Shown: piece by piece, positions 1-13,502 of the stretch
Position numbering within the stretch: the first letter of the stretch is position 1
Layout of the letters: every line of letters begins with the position of its first letter
Assembly (NCBI GenBank): GCA_029168955.1
Contig: JAPDOI010001925.1
Location: 1 to 64,000, forward strand
DNA from: Aplectana chamaeleonis
Lineage: Eukaryota; Nematoda; Chromadorea; Rhabditida; Cosmocercidae
Length of the DNA: 64,000 nt
Direction: 5' to 3'
The notes under the pieces: model-generated
What the model was told of the DNA's origin: nothing
The model's input: the letters and a program-made list of their open reading frames with translations, nothing else
Databases searched by the model: none
Translations under genes and position numbers: made by a program

Positions 1-3000
1 GTCAAGCGTCGTTGGAAGTGTGTGGAACCCTATTGGAAGCGCGCCACGCGTCGTGAAAAGTTTGCGATACTCCACTAGAAGTGCGCCACGCGCCGTGGAA
101 AGTGTGCGGTACCTGACTGAAGTGCGCCACGCGCCGTGGAAAGTGTGCGGTACCTGACTGAAGTGCGCCACGCGCCGTGGAAAGTGTGCGGTACCTGACT
201 GAAGTGCGCCACGCGCCGTGGAAAGTGTGCGAGACCCGACTATAAGTGCGCCACGCGCTCTGTAAAGTATGCGGGGCCCGAGAGGAAGTGCGCCACGCGC
301 CGTGGAAAGTGTGCGGGACCCGACTGGAAGTGAGCCACGCGATATGGAAAGTGTGCGTGACCTAACTGGAAGTGCGCCACGCGCCGTGGAAAGTGTGCGG
401 GACCTGACTGAAGTGCGCCACGCGCCGTGGAAAGTGTGCGAGACCCGACTATAAGTGCGCCACGCGCCGTGGAAAGTGTGCGGGACCTGACTGAGGTGCG
501 CCACGCACCGTGGAAAGTGTGCGAGACCCAAATAGAAGTGCACGACGCGTCATGGAAAGTGTGCGGGACCCGACTTGAAATGCGCAACGCGCTGTGGAAA
601 GGGTGCGGTACCTGACTGAAGTGCGCCACGCGCCCTGGAAAGTGTGCGAGACCCGACTATAAGTGCGCCACGCGCTCTGCAAAGTATGCGGGGCCCGAGA
701 GGAAGTACGCCACGCGCCGTGGAAAGTGTGTGGAACCCTAACGGAAGTGCGCCACGCGCCGTTAAAAGTGTGCGAGACCCGACTATAAATGCGCCACGCG
801 CCGTGGAAAGTGTGCGGGACCTGACTGAAGTGCGCCACGCGCCGTTAAAAGTGTGCGAGACCCGACTATAAATGCGCCACGCGCCGTGGAAAGTGTGCGG
901 GACCTGACTAAAGTGCGCCACGCGCCGGTAAAAGTGTGCGAGACCCGACTATAAATGCGCCACGCGCCGTGGAAAGTGTGCGGGATCTGACGGAAGTGCG
1001 CCATGCGCCGTGGAAAGTGTGCGGGACCCGACTGGAAGTGCGCCACGCGCCGTGGAAAGTGTGCGGTACCTGACTGGAAGTGCGCCACGCTCCGTGGAAA
1101 GTGTGCGGGACCCGACTGGAAGTGAGCCACGCGCCGTGAAAAGAGTGCGCGACCCAACTGGAAGTGCGCCACGTGCCGTGGAAAGTGAGCGGGACCCAAC
1201 TAGAAGTGCGCCACGCGCTCTGGAAAGTGTGCGGGACCCGACTGAAGTGCGCCACGCGCCGTGGAAAGTGTGCGAGACCCGACTGGAAGTGCGCCACGCG
1301 CCGTGGAAAGTGTGCGAGACCCGACTGGAAGTGCGCCACGCGCCGTGGAAAGTGTGCGGGACCCGACTGGAAGTGCGCCACACGCCGTGGGAAGTGTGCG
1401 GGACCCGACTGGAAGTGAGCCGCGCGATATGGAAAGTGTGCGGGACCCGAGAGGAAGTGCGCCATGCACCGTGGAAAGTGTGCGGGACCTGACTGGAAGT
1501 GCGCCACGCTTCGTGGAAAGTGTGCGAGACCCGACAGGAAGTGCGCCACGCGCCGTGGAAAGTGTGCGGGACCTGACTGAAGTGCGCCACGCGCTCTGTA
1601 AAGTGTGCGGGATCTAACTGGAAGTGCGCCACGCGCTGTGGAAAGTGTGCGGGACCTGTCTGGAAGTGCGCCATGCGCCGTGGAAAGTGTGCGGGACTGA
1701 CTGAAGTGCGCCACGCACCGTAGAATGTGTGCGAGATCCGAGTATAAGTGCGCCATGCGCCCTGGAAAGTGTGCGGGACCTGACAGGAAGTTAGCCACGC
1801 GCCGTGGAAAGTGTGCGGTACCTGACTGAAGTGCGCCACGCGCCGTGGAAAGTGTGCGGGATCTAACTGGAAGTGCGCCACGCGCCGTGGAAAGTGTGCG
1901 GTACCTGACTGAAGTGCGCCACGCGCCGTGGAAAGTGTGCGAGACCCGAGAGGAAGTGCGCCACGCGCCGTGGAAAGTGTGTGGAACCCAATTGGAAGTG
2001 CGCCGCGCGCCGTGGAAAGTGTGCGGGACCTGAGTGGAAGTGCGCCATGCACCGTGGAAAGTGTGCAGGGCCCGAGAGGAAATGCGCCATGCTCCGTGAA
2101 AAGTGTGCGAGAACTGACTGGAAGTGCGCCCCGCGCCGTGGAAAGTGTGTCAGACCCCACTGGGAGTGCGTCAAGCGTCGTTGGAAGTGTGTGGAACCCT
2201 ATTGGAAGCGTGCCACGCGCCGTGGAAAGTGTGCGGGACCTGACTGGAAATGCGCCATGCACCGTGAAAAGTGTGCGAGAACTGACTGGAAGTACGCCAC
2301 GCGTCGTGGAAAGTGTGCGAGACCCGACTATAAGTGCGCCATGCACCGTGGAAAGTGTGCGGGACCCGACAGGAAGTGCGCCACGCACCGTGGAAAGTGT
2401 GCGGGGCCCGACTAGAAGTGAGCCACGCGATATGGAAAGTGTGCGGGACCTGACTGGAAGTGCGCCACGCGCCGTGGAAAGTGTGCGGGACCTGACTGAA
2501 GTGCCCCACGCGCCGTGGAAAGTGTGCGAGACCCGACTATAAGTGCGCCACGCGCCGTGTAAAGTGTGCGGGACCCGACTAGAAGTGAGCCACGCGTTAC
2601 GGAAAGTGTGCGGGACCTGACTGGAAGTGCGCCACGCGCCGTGGAAAGTGTGCGGGACATGACTGAAGTGCGCCACGCGCCGTGGAAAGTGTGCGGGACC
2701 CGACTGGAAGTGCGCCACGCGCTGTGGAAAGTGTGCGGGACATGACTGGAGTGCGCCACGCGCCGTGGAAAGTGTGCGGGATCCGACTGGAAGTGCGCCA
2801 CGCGCCGTGTAAAGTGTGCGAGACCCAACTGGAAGTGCGCCACGCGCCGTGTAAAGTGTGCGGGATCCGACTGGAAGTGCGCCACGCGCCGTGTAAAGTG
2901 TGCGAGACCAGACTGGAAGTGCGCCACGCTCCGTGGAAAGTGTGCGGGACCTGACTGGAAGTGTGCCACGCTCCGTGGAAAGTGTGCGAGACCTGAATGG

Positions 3001-4867
3001 AAGTGTGCCACGCTCCGTGAAAAGTGTGCGGGACCCGACTGGAAGTGCGCCACGCGCCGCGGAAAGTGTGCGGGACCCGAATGGAAGTGCCCCACGCTCC
3101 GTGGAAAGTGTGCGGGACCTGACTGAAGTGCGCCACGCGCCTTGAAATGTGTGCGAGACCCAACTATAAGTGCGCCACGCGCCGTGGAAAGTGTGCGGGA
3201 CCTTACTGAAGTGCGCCACGCGCCGTGGAAAGTGTGCGGGACCCGACTGGAAGTAAGCCACTCGCCTTGGAAAGTGTGCGGGATCTGACTGGAAGTGCGC
3301 CACGCGCTGTGGAAAGTGTGCGATACTTGTCTGTAAGTGCGCCACGCGCCGTGGAAAGTGTGCGGGACCTGACTGAAGTGCGCCACGCGCCGTGGAAAGT
3401 GTGCGAGAGCCTACTATAAGTGCGCCACGCGCTCTGTAAAGTGTGCGGGGCCCGACTGGAAGTGCGCCACGCGCCGTGGAAAGTGTGCGGGACCCGACTG
3501 GAAGTGCGCCATGCACCGTGGAAAGTGTGCGGGACCCGACTGGAAGTGAGCCACGCGATATGGAAAGTGTGCGTGACCTAACTGGAAGTGCGCCACGCGC
3601 CGTGGAAAGTGTGCGAGACCCGACTATAAGTGCGCCACGCGCTCTGTAAAGTATGCGGGGCCCGAGAGGAAGTGCGCCATGCTCCGTGAAAAGTGTGCGG
3701 GACCCGACAGGAAGTGCGCCATGCACCGTGGAAAGTGTGTGGGACTTGACTGGAAGTGCGCCACGCGCCGTGGAAAGTGTGCGGGACCTGACTGAAGTGC
3801 CCCACGCGCCGTGGAAAGTGTGCGAGACCCGACTATAAGTGCGCCACGCGCCGTGGAAAGTGTGCGGGACCCGACTGGAAGTGAGCCACGCGTTACGGAA
3901 AGTGTGCGGGACCTGACTGGAAGTGCGCCACGCGCCGTGGAAAGTGTGCGGGACATGACTGAAGTGCGCCACGCGCCGTGGAAAGTGTGCGGGACCCGAC
4001 TGGAAGTGCGCCACGCGCTGTGGAAAGTGTGCGATACTCGTCTGGAAGTGCGCCACGCGCTGTGGAAAGTGTGCGGGACCCAACTGAAAATGCGCCACGC
4101 GCCGTGGAGAGTGTGCGAGACCTGACTGTGGGTGCGCCACGAGCTGTGGAAAGTGTGCGGGACCCGAGAGGAAGTGCGCCACGCGCTGTGAAAAGTGTGC
4201 GAGACCTGACTGTAAGTGCGCCACGCGCCGTGGAAAGTGTGTGGGACCCGACTGGAAAGGCACCACACGCCGTGGAAAGTGTGCGGGACCTGACTGAAGT
4301 GCGCCATGCGCCGTGGAAAGTGTGCGAGACCCGACTATAAATGCGCCACGCACCGTGGAAAGTGTGCGGGACCCGAGAGGAAGTGCGCCATGCACCGTGG
4401 AAAGTGTACGGGACCCGACTGGAAGTGAGCCTTACGACATGGAAAGTGTGCGGGACCCGACAGGAAGTGCGCCATGCACCGTGGAAAGTGTGCGGGACCC
4501 GACTGGAAGTGAGCCACGCGCAGTGGAAAGTGTGCGAGACCCGACTGGAAGTGCGCCACGCACCGTGGAAAGTGTGCGGGACCTGACTGAAGTGCCCCAC
4601 GCGCCGTGGAAAGTATGCGAGACACGACTATAAGTGCGCCACGCGCCGTGGAAAGTGTGCGGGACCTGACTGGAAGTGCGCCACGCGCCGTGGAAAGTGT
4701 GCGGGACATGACTGGAGTGCGCCACGCGCCGTGAAAAGTTTGCGATACTCGACTAGAAGCGCGCCACGCGTCGTGAAAAGTTTGCGATACTCCACTAGAA
4801 GTGCGCCACGCGCCGTGGAAAGTGTGCGGTACCTGACTGAAGTGCGCCACGCGCCGTGGAAAGTGTG

Positions 4868-5119
4868 CGAGACCCGACTATAAGTGCGCCACGCGCTCTG
4901 TAAAGTATGCGGGGCCCGAGAGGAAGTGCGCCACGCGCCGTGGAAAGTGTGCGAGACCCGACTATAAGTGCGCCACGCGCTCTGTAAAGTATGCGGGGCC
5001 CGAGAGGAAGTGCGCCACGCGCCGTGGAAAGTGTGCGAGACCCGACTATAAGTGCGCCACGCGCTCTGTAAAGTATGCGGGGCCCGAGAGGAAGTGCGCC
5101 ACGCGCCGTGGAAAGTGTG
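4868..5119. repeat. Three tandem copies of an 84-bp dimer (higher-order repeat)
   Basis: Two different 42-bp variants alternate three times with an exact 84-bp period: one with GACTATAAGTGCGCC and CTCTGTAAAGTATGC, one with GGGGCCCGAGAGGAAG. Two copies of the same dimer occur in tandem near 15003-15170, and single copies recur widely. This is direct evidence of local amplification by unequal exchange or slippage inside the array. Confidence 0.85.
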
Positions 5120-7715
5120 CGGGACCTGACTGAAGTGCGCCACGCGCCGTGAAAAGTGTGCGAGACCCGACTATAAGTGCGCCACGCGCCGTGGAAAGTG
5201 TGCGGGACCTGACTGAAGTGCGCCACGCGCCGTGGAAAGTGTGCGAGGCCCGACTATAAGTGCGCCACGCGCTCTGTAAAGTGTGCGGGACCCGACTGGA
5301 AGTGAGCCACTCGCCTTGGAAAGTGTGCGGGATCTGACTAAAGTGCGCCACGCGCCGTGGAAAGTGTGTCGGACCCCACTGGGAGTGCGCCACGCTCTTT
5401 GGAAAGTGTGCGGGACCCGACTTGAAGTGCGCCACTCGCCGTGGAAAGTGTGCGGGACCTAACTGAAAGCGCGCCACGCGCCCTGAAAGTGTGCGAGACC
5501 CAACTGGAAGTGCGCCACGCGCCGTGGAAAGTGTGCGGGACCCGACTGGAAGTGCGCCACGCGCCGCGGTAAATGTGCGGGATCCGACTGGAAGTGAGCC
5601 ACGTGCCGTGGAAAGTGTGCGAGACTTGATTGGAAGTGCGTCACGCGCCGTGGAAAGTGGACGGCACCCGACTGGAAGTGCGCCACGCGCCGTGGAAAGT
5701 GTGCGGGATCCGACTGGAAGTGCGCCACGCGCCGTGGAAAGTGTGCGAGACCCTACTATAAGTGCGCCACGCGCCGTGGAAAGTGTGCGGGACCTGACTG
5801 AAGTTCCCCACGCGCCGTGGAAAGTGTGCGAGACCCGACTATAAATGCGCCACGCGCCGTGGAAAGTGTGCGATACTGGACTGGAAGTGCGCCACGCGCT
5901 GTGGAAAGTGTGCGGGACCCGGCTGGAAGTGCGCCACGCGCCGTGGAAAGTGTGCGAGAACTGACTGGAAGTGCGCCCCGCGCCGTGGAAAGTGTGCGGG
6001 ACCTGACTGGAAGTGCGCCGCGCGCCGTGGAAAGTGTGCGAGAACTGATTGGAAGTGCGCCACGCGCCGTGGAAAGTGTGCGAGACCCGACTATAAGTGC
6101 GCCACGCGCTCTGTAAAGTATGCGGGGCCCGAGAGGAAGTGCGCCACGCGCCGTGGAAAGTGTGCGGGACCTGACTGGAAGTGCGCCCCGCGCCGTGGAA
6201 AGTATGCGGGGCCCGAGAGGAAGTGCGCCACGCGCCGTGGAAAGTGTGCGGGACCTGACTGAAGTGCGCCACGCGCCTTGAAATGTGTGCGAGACCCAAC
6301 TATAAGTGCGCCACGCGCCGTGGAAAGTGTGCGGGACCCGACTGGAAGTAAGCCACTCGCCTTGGAAAGTGTGCGGGATCTGACTAAAGTGCGCCGCGCA
6401 CCGTGGAAAGTGTGTCGGGCCCCACTGGAAGTGCGCCACGCGCCGTGTAAAGTGTGCGAGACCCGACTGGAAGTGCGCCACGCGCCGTGGAAAGTGTGCG
6501 GGACCCGACTGGAAGTGCGCCACGCGCCGTGGAAAGTGTGCGGGACCCGACTGGAAGTGCGCCACGCGCCGCGGAAAGTGTGCGGGATCCGACTGGAAGT
6601 AAACCACGTGCCGTGGAAAGTGTGCGGGACCCGACTAGAAGCGCCACGCGCCGTGGAAAGTGTGCGAGAACCAACTGGAAGTGCGCCACGCGCCGTGGAA
6701 AGTGTGCGAGACCCGACTGGAAGTGCGCCACGCGCCGTGTAAACTGTGCGGGATCCGACTGGAAGTGCGCCACGCGCCGTGTAAAGTGTGCGGGACCCGA
6801 CTAGAAGCGCCACGCGCCGCGGAGACCCGACTGGAAGTGCGCCACGCGCCGTGGAAAGTGTGCGGGACCTGACTGGGAGTGCGCCACGCTCCGTGGAAAG
6901 TGTGCGGGACCCGACTGGAAGTGCGCCACGCGCCGTGGAAAGTGTGCGGGACCTGACTGGAAGTGCGCCACGCTCCGTGTAAAGTGTGCGGGACCTGACT
7001 GGAAGTGCGCCACGCTCCGTGTAAAGTGTGCGGGATCCGACTGGAAGCGCGCCACGCGCCGTGTAAAGTGTGCGGGACCCGACTAGAAGCGCCACGCGCC
7101 GTGGAAAGTGTGCGAGACCCGACTGGAAGTGCGCCACGCGCCGTGTAAAGTGTGCGGGATCAACCTGGAAGTGCGCCACGCGCTGTGGAAAGTGTGCAGG
7201 ACCTGACTGGAAGTGCGCCACGCTTCGTGGAAAGTGTGCGAGACCCGACAGGAAGTGCGCCATGCACCGTGGAAAGTGTGCGAGACCCGACAGGAAGTGC
7301 GCCATGCACCGTGGAAAGTGTGCGGGACCTAACTGGAACTGCGCCACGCGCCGTGGAAAGTGTGCGGGACCTTACTGAAGTGCGCAACGCGCCGTGGAAA
7401 GTGTGCGAGACCCGACCATAAGTGCGCCAAGCGCCGTGGAAAGTGTGCGACACCCGACTATAAGTGCGCCACGCGCTCTGTAAAGTATGCGGGGCCCGAG
7501 AGGAAGTGCGCCACGCGCCGTGGAAAGTGTGTGGAACCCTAATGGAAGTGCGCCACCGCCCTGGAAAGTGTGCGGGACCCGACAGGAAGTGCGCCATGCA
7601 CCGTGGAAAGTGTGCGGGACCCGACTGGAACTGCGCCACGCGCCGTGGAAAGTGTGTCAGACCCCACTGGGAGTGCGTCACAGCCCTGGAAAGTGTGCGG
7701 GACCCGACAGGAAGT

Positions 7716-8070
7716 GCGCCATGCACCGTGGAAAGTGTGCGGGACCCGACTGGAAGTGAGCCACGCGATATGGAAAGTGTGCGGGATCTAACTGGAAGTG
7801 CGCCACGCGCCGTGGAAAGTGTGCGGTACCTGACTGAAGTGCGCCACGCGCCGTGGAAAGTGTGCGAGACCCGACTATAAGTGCGCCACGCGCTCTGTAA
7901 AGTATGCGGGGCCCGAGAGGAAGTGCGCCACGCGCCGTGGAAAGTGTGCGGGACCTGACTGAAGTGCGCCACGCGCCGTGAAAAGTGTGCGAGACCCGAC
8001 TATAAGTGCGCCACGCGCCGTGGAAAGTGTGCGGGACCTGACTGAAGTGCGCCACGCGCCGTGGAAAGTG
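7716..8070. repeat. Multi-unit block duplicated at 13142-13502
   Basis: About eight successive repeat variants appear in the same order, essentially identically by eye, at 7716-8070 and again about 5.4 kb away at 13142-13502; part of the order recurs near 14860-15060. The block contains the markers GCGATATGG, GGGATCTAACTGG and GTGCGGTACCTGACTG. It shows long-range block duplication on top of single-unit turnover. Confidence 0.75.
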
Positions 8071-11000
8071 TGCAAGATCCGACTATAAGTGCGCCACGCG
8101 CCCTGGAAAGTGTGCGGGACCCGACAGGAAGTTTGCCAGGCGCTGTGAAAAGTGTGCGAGAACTGACTGGAAGTGCGCCCTGCGCCGTGGAAAGTGTGTC
8201 GGATCCGACTGGAAGTGCGCCACGCGCCGTGGAAAGTGTGCGGGACCCGACTAGAAGCGCCACGCGCCGTGGAAAGTGTGCGGGATCCGACTGGAAGTGC
8301 GCCACGCGCCGTGTAAAGTGTGCGGGACCCGACTAGAAGCGCCACGCGCCGTGGAGAGTGTGCGAGACTTGATTGGAAAAGCGTCACGCGCCGTGGAAAG
8401 TGGACGGCACCCGACTGGAAGTGCGCCACGCGCCGTGGAAAGTGTGCGGGACCTGACTGGAAGTGTGCCACGCTCCGTGGAAAGTGTGCGGGACCCGACT
8501 AGAAGCGCCACGCGCCGTGGAGAGTGTGCGAGACTTGACTGGAAGTGCGCCACGCGCCGTGAAAAGTGTGCGATAACTGACTGGAAGTGCGCCCCGCGCC
8601 GTGGAAAGTGTGTCAGACCCCACTGGGAGTGCGTCAAGCGTCGTTGGAAGTGTGCGGTATCTGACTGAAGTGCGCCACGCGCCGTGGAAAGTGTGCGAGA
8701 CCCGACTATAAGTGCGCCACGCGCTCTGTAAAGTGTACGGGGTCCGAGAGGAAGTGCGCCACGCGCCGTGGAAAGTGTGTGGAACCCTAATGGAAGTGCG
8801 CCACCGCCCTGGAAAGTGTGCGGGACTCGAGAGGAAGTGCGCCATGCACCGTGGAAAGTGTGCGGGACCTGACTGAAGTGCGCAACGCGCCGTGGAAAGT
8901 GTGCGAGATCCGACTATAAGTGCGCCACGCGCTCTGTAAAGTGTACGGGGCCCGAGAGGAAGTGCGCCACTCGCCTGGGAAAGTGTGCGGGACCCAACTG
9001 GAAGTGCGCCACGCGCTGTGGAAAGTGTGCGGGACCGGACTGGAAGTGCGCCGCGCGTCGTGGAAAGTGTGCGGGACCCGACTGGAAATGCGCCACGCGC
9101 TGTGGAAAGTGTGCGGGACCCGACTATAAGTGCGCCACGCGCTCTGTAAAGTGTGCGGGACCCGACTGGAAAAGAGCCACTCGCCTTGGAAAGTGTGTCG
9201 GACCCCACTGGGAGTGCGCCAATCGTCGTTGGAAGTGTGTGGAACCTTATTGGAATCGCGCTACGCGCCGTGAACAGTTTGCGATACTCGACTAGAAGTG
9301 TGCGACGCGTCATGGAAAGTGTGCGGGACCCGACTTGAAATAGGCCACGCGCTGTGGAAAGTGTGCGGGACCTGACTGGAAGTGCGCCGCGCGTCGTGGA
9401 AAGTGTGCGGGACCCGACAGGAAGTGCGCCATGCACCGTGGAAAGTGTGCGGGGCCCGACTGGAAGTGCGCCATGCACCGTGGAAAGTGTGCGGGACCCG
9501 ACTGGAAGTGCGCCACGCGCCGTCGAAAGTGTGCGGGACCCGACAGGAAGTGTGCCACGAGCAGTTTCAAGTGTGCTAAACCCAACTGGATGTGCGCGAC
9601 GCGACGTGGAAAATGTGTGGAACCCAAGTGGAAGTGCGCCACGCGCCGTGGAAAGTGTGCGGGACCTGACTGAAGTGCGCCACGCGCCGTGGAAAGTGTG
9701 CGAGATCCGACTATAAGTGCGCCACGCGCCCTGGAAAGTGTGCGAGACCCGACTATAAGTGCGCCACGCGCTCTGTAAAGTGTACGGGGTCCGAGAGGAA
9801 GTGCGCCATGCACCGTGGAAAGTGTGCGAGATCCGACTATAAGTGCGCCACGCGCCCTGGAAAGTGTGCGAGACCCGACTATAAGTACGCCATGCGCCGT
9901 GGAAAGTGTGCGGGACTGACTGAAGTGCGCCACGCGCCGTGGAAAGTGTGCGAGACCCGACTATAAGTGCGCCACAGCCCTGGAAAGTGTGCGGGACCCG
10001 ACAGGAAGTGCGCCATGCACCGTGGAAAGTGTGCAGGACCCGACTGGAAGTGAGCCACGCGATATGGAAAGTGTGCGGGACCTGTCTGGAAGTGCGCCAT
10101 GCGCCGTGGAAAGTGTGCGGGACCTGTCTGGAAGTGCGCCATGCGCCGTGGAAAGTGTGCAGGGCCCGAGAGGAAATGCGCCATGCACCGTGAAAAGTGT
10201 GCGAGAACTGACTATAAGTGCGCCACGCGCCGTGGAAAGTGTGCGAGACTCGATTGGAAGTGCGCCACGCGCCGTGGAAAGTGTGCGGGACCCGACTAGA
10301 AGCGCCACGCGCCGTGGAAAGTGTGCGAGACCCGACTGCAAGTGCGCCACGCGCCGTGGAAAGTGTGCGGGAGCCAACTGGAAGTGCGGCACGCGCCGTG
10401 TAAAGTGTGCGAAACCAGACTGGAAGTGCGCCACGCGCCGTGGAAAGTGTGCGGGACCTGACTGGAAGTGCGCCACGCTCCGTGGAAAGTGTGCGGGACC
10501 TGACTGGAAGTGCGCCACGCTCCGTGGAAAGTGTGCGAGACCCGACTGGAAGTGCGCCACGCGCCGTGGAAAGTGTGCGAGACCCAACTGGAAGTGCGCC
10601 ACGCGCTCTGTAAAGTATGCGGGGCCCGAGAGGAAGTGCGCCACCGCCCTGAAAAGTGTGCGGGACCCGACAGGAAGTGCGCCATGCACCGTGGAAAGTC
10701 TGCGGGACCCGACTGGAAGGCAGCCACGCGATATGGAAATTGTGCGGGATCTAACTGGAAGGGCGCCACGCGCCGTGGAAAGTGTGCGAGACCCGACTAT
10801 AAGTGCGCCACGCGCTCTGTAAAGTATGCGGGGCCCGAGAGGAAGTGCGCCACGCGCTGTGGAATTTGTGCGAGACCCGACTGGAAGTGAGCCACGCGAT
10901 ATGGAAAGTGTGCGAGACCCGACTGGAAGTGCGCCACGCGCCGTGGAAAGTGTGCGGGACCTGACTGAAGTGCGCCACGCGCCGTGGAAAGTGTGCGAGG

Positions 11001-13141
11001 CCCGACTATAAGTGCGCCACGCGCTCTGTAAAGTGTGCGGGACCCGACTGGAAGTAAGCCACTCGCCTTGGAAAGTGTGCGGGATCTGACTAAAGTGCGC
11101 CGCGCGCCGTGGAAAGTGTGCGAGACCCGACTATAAGTGCGCCACGCGCTCTGGAAAGTGTGCAGGGCCAGAGAGGAAATGCGCCATGCTCCGTGAAAAG
11201 TGTGCGAGACCCGACTGGAAGTGCGCCACGCGCCGTGGAAAGTGTGCGGGACCTTACTGAAGTGCGCAACGCGCCGTGGAAAGTGTGCGAGACCCGGCCA
11301 TAGGTGCGCCAAGCGCCGTGGAAAGTGTGCGACACCCGACTATAAGTGCGCCACGCGCTCTGTAAAGTGTGCGGGGCCCGAGAGGAAGTGCGCCACGCGC
11401 CGTGGAAAGTGTAGGGGACCCGACAGGAAGTGCGCCACTCGCCTTGGAAAGTGTGGGGGATCTGACTAAAGTGCGCCACGCGCCGTGGAAAGTGTGCAGG
11501 ACCTGGCTAAAGTGCGCCACGCGCCGTGGAAAGTGTGCGAGACCCGACTATAAGTGCGCCACGCGCCCTGGAAAGTGTGCGAGACCCGACTATAAGTGCG
11601 CCATGCACCGTGGAAAGTGTGCGGGACCCGACAGGAAGTGCGCCACGCACCGTGGAAAGTGTGCGGGACCTGACTGGAAGTGCGCCGCGCGTCGTGGAAA
11701 GTGTGTGGGACCCGACTGGAAAGGCGCCACACGGCGTGGAAAGTGTGCGGGACTCGACTGGAAGGGAGCCACTCGCCTTGGCAAGTGTGAGGGATCTGAC
11801 TAAAGTGCGCCACGCGCCGTGGAAAGTGTGCGGGACCCGACTGGAAGTGCGCCACGCGCCGTGGAAAGTGTGCGGGACATGACTGAAGTGCGCCACGCGC
11901 CGTGGAAAGTGTGCGGGACCCGACTGGAAGTGCGCCACGCGCCGTGGAAAGTGTACGAGACCCTACTATAAGTGCGCCACGCGATATGGAAAGTGTGCGT
12001 GACCTAACTGTAAGTGCGCCACGCGCCGTGGAAAGTGTGCGAGACCCGAATATAAGTGCGCCACGCGCTCTGTAAAGTATGCGCGGCCCGAGAGGAAGTG
12101 CGCCACGCGCCGTGGAAAGTGTGAGGTACCTGACTGAAGTGCGCCACGCGCCGTGGAAAGTGTGCGAGACCCGACTATAAGTGCGCCATGCTCCGTGAAA
12201 AGTGTGCGAGAACTGACTGGAAGTGCGCCCCGCGCCGTGGAAAGTGTGCGAGGCCCGACTATAGGTGCGCCACGCGCTCTGTAAAGTGTGCGGGACCCGA
12301 CTGGAAGTAAGCCACTCGCCTTGGAAAGTGTGCGGTACCCGTCTGGAAATGCGCCACGCGCCGTGAAACGTGTGCGGGACCCGACTGGAAATGCGCCACG
12401 CGCTGTGGAAAGTGTGTGGGACCTGACTGGAAGTGCGCCACGCGCCGTGGAAAGTGTGCGAGACCCGACTATAAGTGCGCCACGCGCCCTGGAAAGTGTG
12501 CGAGACCCGACTATAAGTGCGCCACGCGCTCTGGAAAGTGTGCAGGGCCCGACTGGAAGTGCGCCACGCGCCGTGGAAAGTGTGCGGGACCCGACTGGAA
12601 GTGCGCCACGCGCCGTGGAAAGTGTGCGGGATCCGACTGGAAGTGCGCCATGCGCCGTGGAAAGTGTGCGGGATCCGACAGGAGGTGCGCCACGCACCGT
12701 GGAAAGTGTGCGGGATCCGACAGGAGGTGCGCCACGCACCGTGGAAAGTGTGCGGAATTTGACTGGAAGTGCGCCACGCGCCGTGTAAAGTGTGCGGGGT
12801 CCGACTGGAGGTGCGGCACGCGTCGTGGAAAGTGTGCGGGATCCGACTGGAAGTGCGCCACGCGCCGTGGAAAGTGTGCGGGACCCGACTGGAAGTGCGC
12901 CACGCGCCGTGGAAAGTGTGCGGGACCCGACTGGAAGTGCGCCACGCGCCGTGGAAAGTGTGCGGGACCTGACTGGAAGTGCGCCACGCTTCGTGGAAAG
13001 TGTGCGAGACCCGACAGGAAGTGCGCCACAGCCCTGGAAAGTGTGCGGGACCCGACAGGAAGTGCGCCATGTACCGCGGAAAGTGTGCGGGACCCGACTA
13101 TAAGTGCGCCACGCGCTCTGTAAAGTATGCGTGGCCCGAGA

Positions 13142-13502
13142 GGAAGTGCGCCATGCACCGTGGAAAGTGTGCGGGACCCGACTGGAAGTGAGCCACGCGA
13201 TATGGAAAGTGTGCGGGATCTAACTGGAAGTGCGCCACGCGCCGTGGAAAGTGTGCGGTACCTGACTGAAGTGCGCCACGCGCCGTGGAAAGTGTGCGAG
13301 ACCCGACTATAAGTGCGCCACGCGCTCTGTAAAGTATGCGGGGCCCGAGAGGAAGTGCGCCACGCGCCGTGGAAAGTGTGCGGGACCTGACTGAAGTGCG
13401 CCACGCGCCGTGAAAAGTGTGCGAGACCCGACTATAAGTGCGCCACGCGCCGTGGAAAGTGTGCGGGACCTGACTGAAGTGCGCCACGCGCCGTGGAAAG
13501 TG
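13142..13502. repeat. Second copy of the multi-unit block seen at 7716-8070
   Basis: The succession of variant units is the same as at 7716-8070, including the GATATGG unit, the GGATCTAACTGG unit, the CTCTGTAAAGTATGC/GGGGCCCGAGAGG pair and the following 41-bp unit. The two blocks are in the same orientation. Confidence 0.75.

Noticed and set aside
949..4395. 1148-codon ORF on the minus strand and dozens of other long ORFs in the satellite
   Set aside because: They are by-products of a stop-free 42-bp unit; 41-bp units shift the frame, all six frames behave alike, and there is no start, signal or domain.
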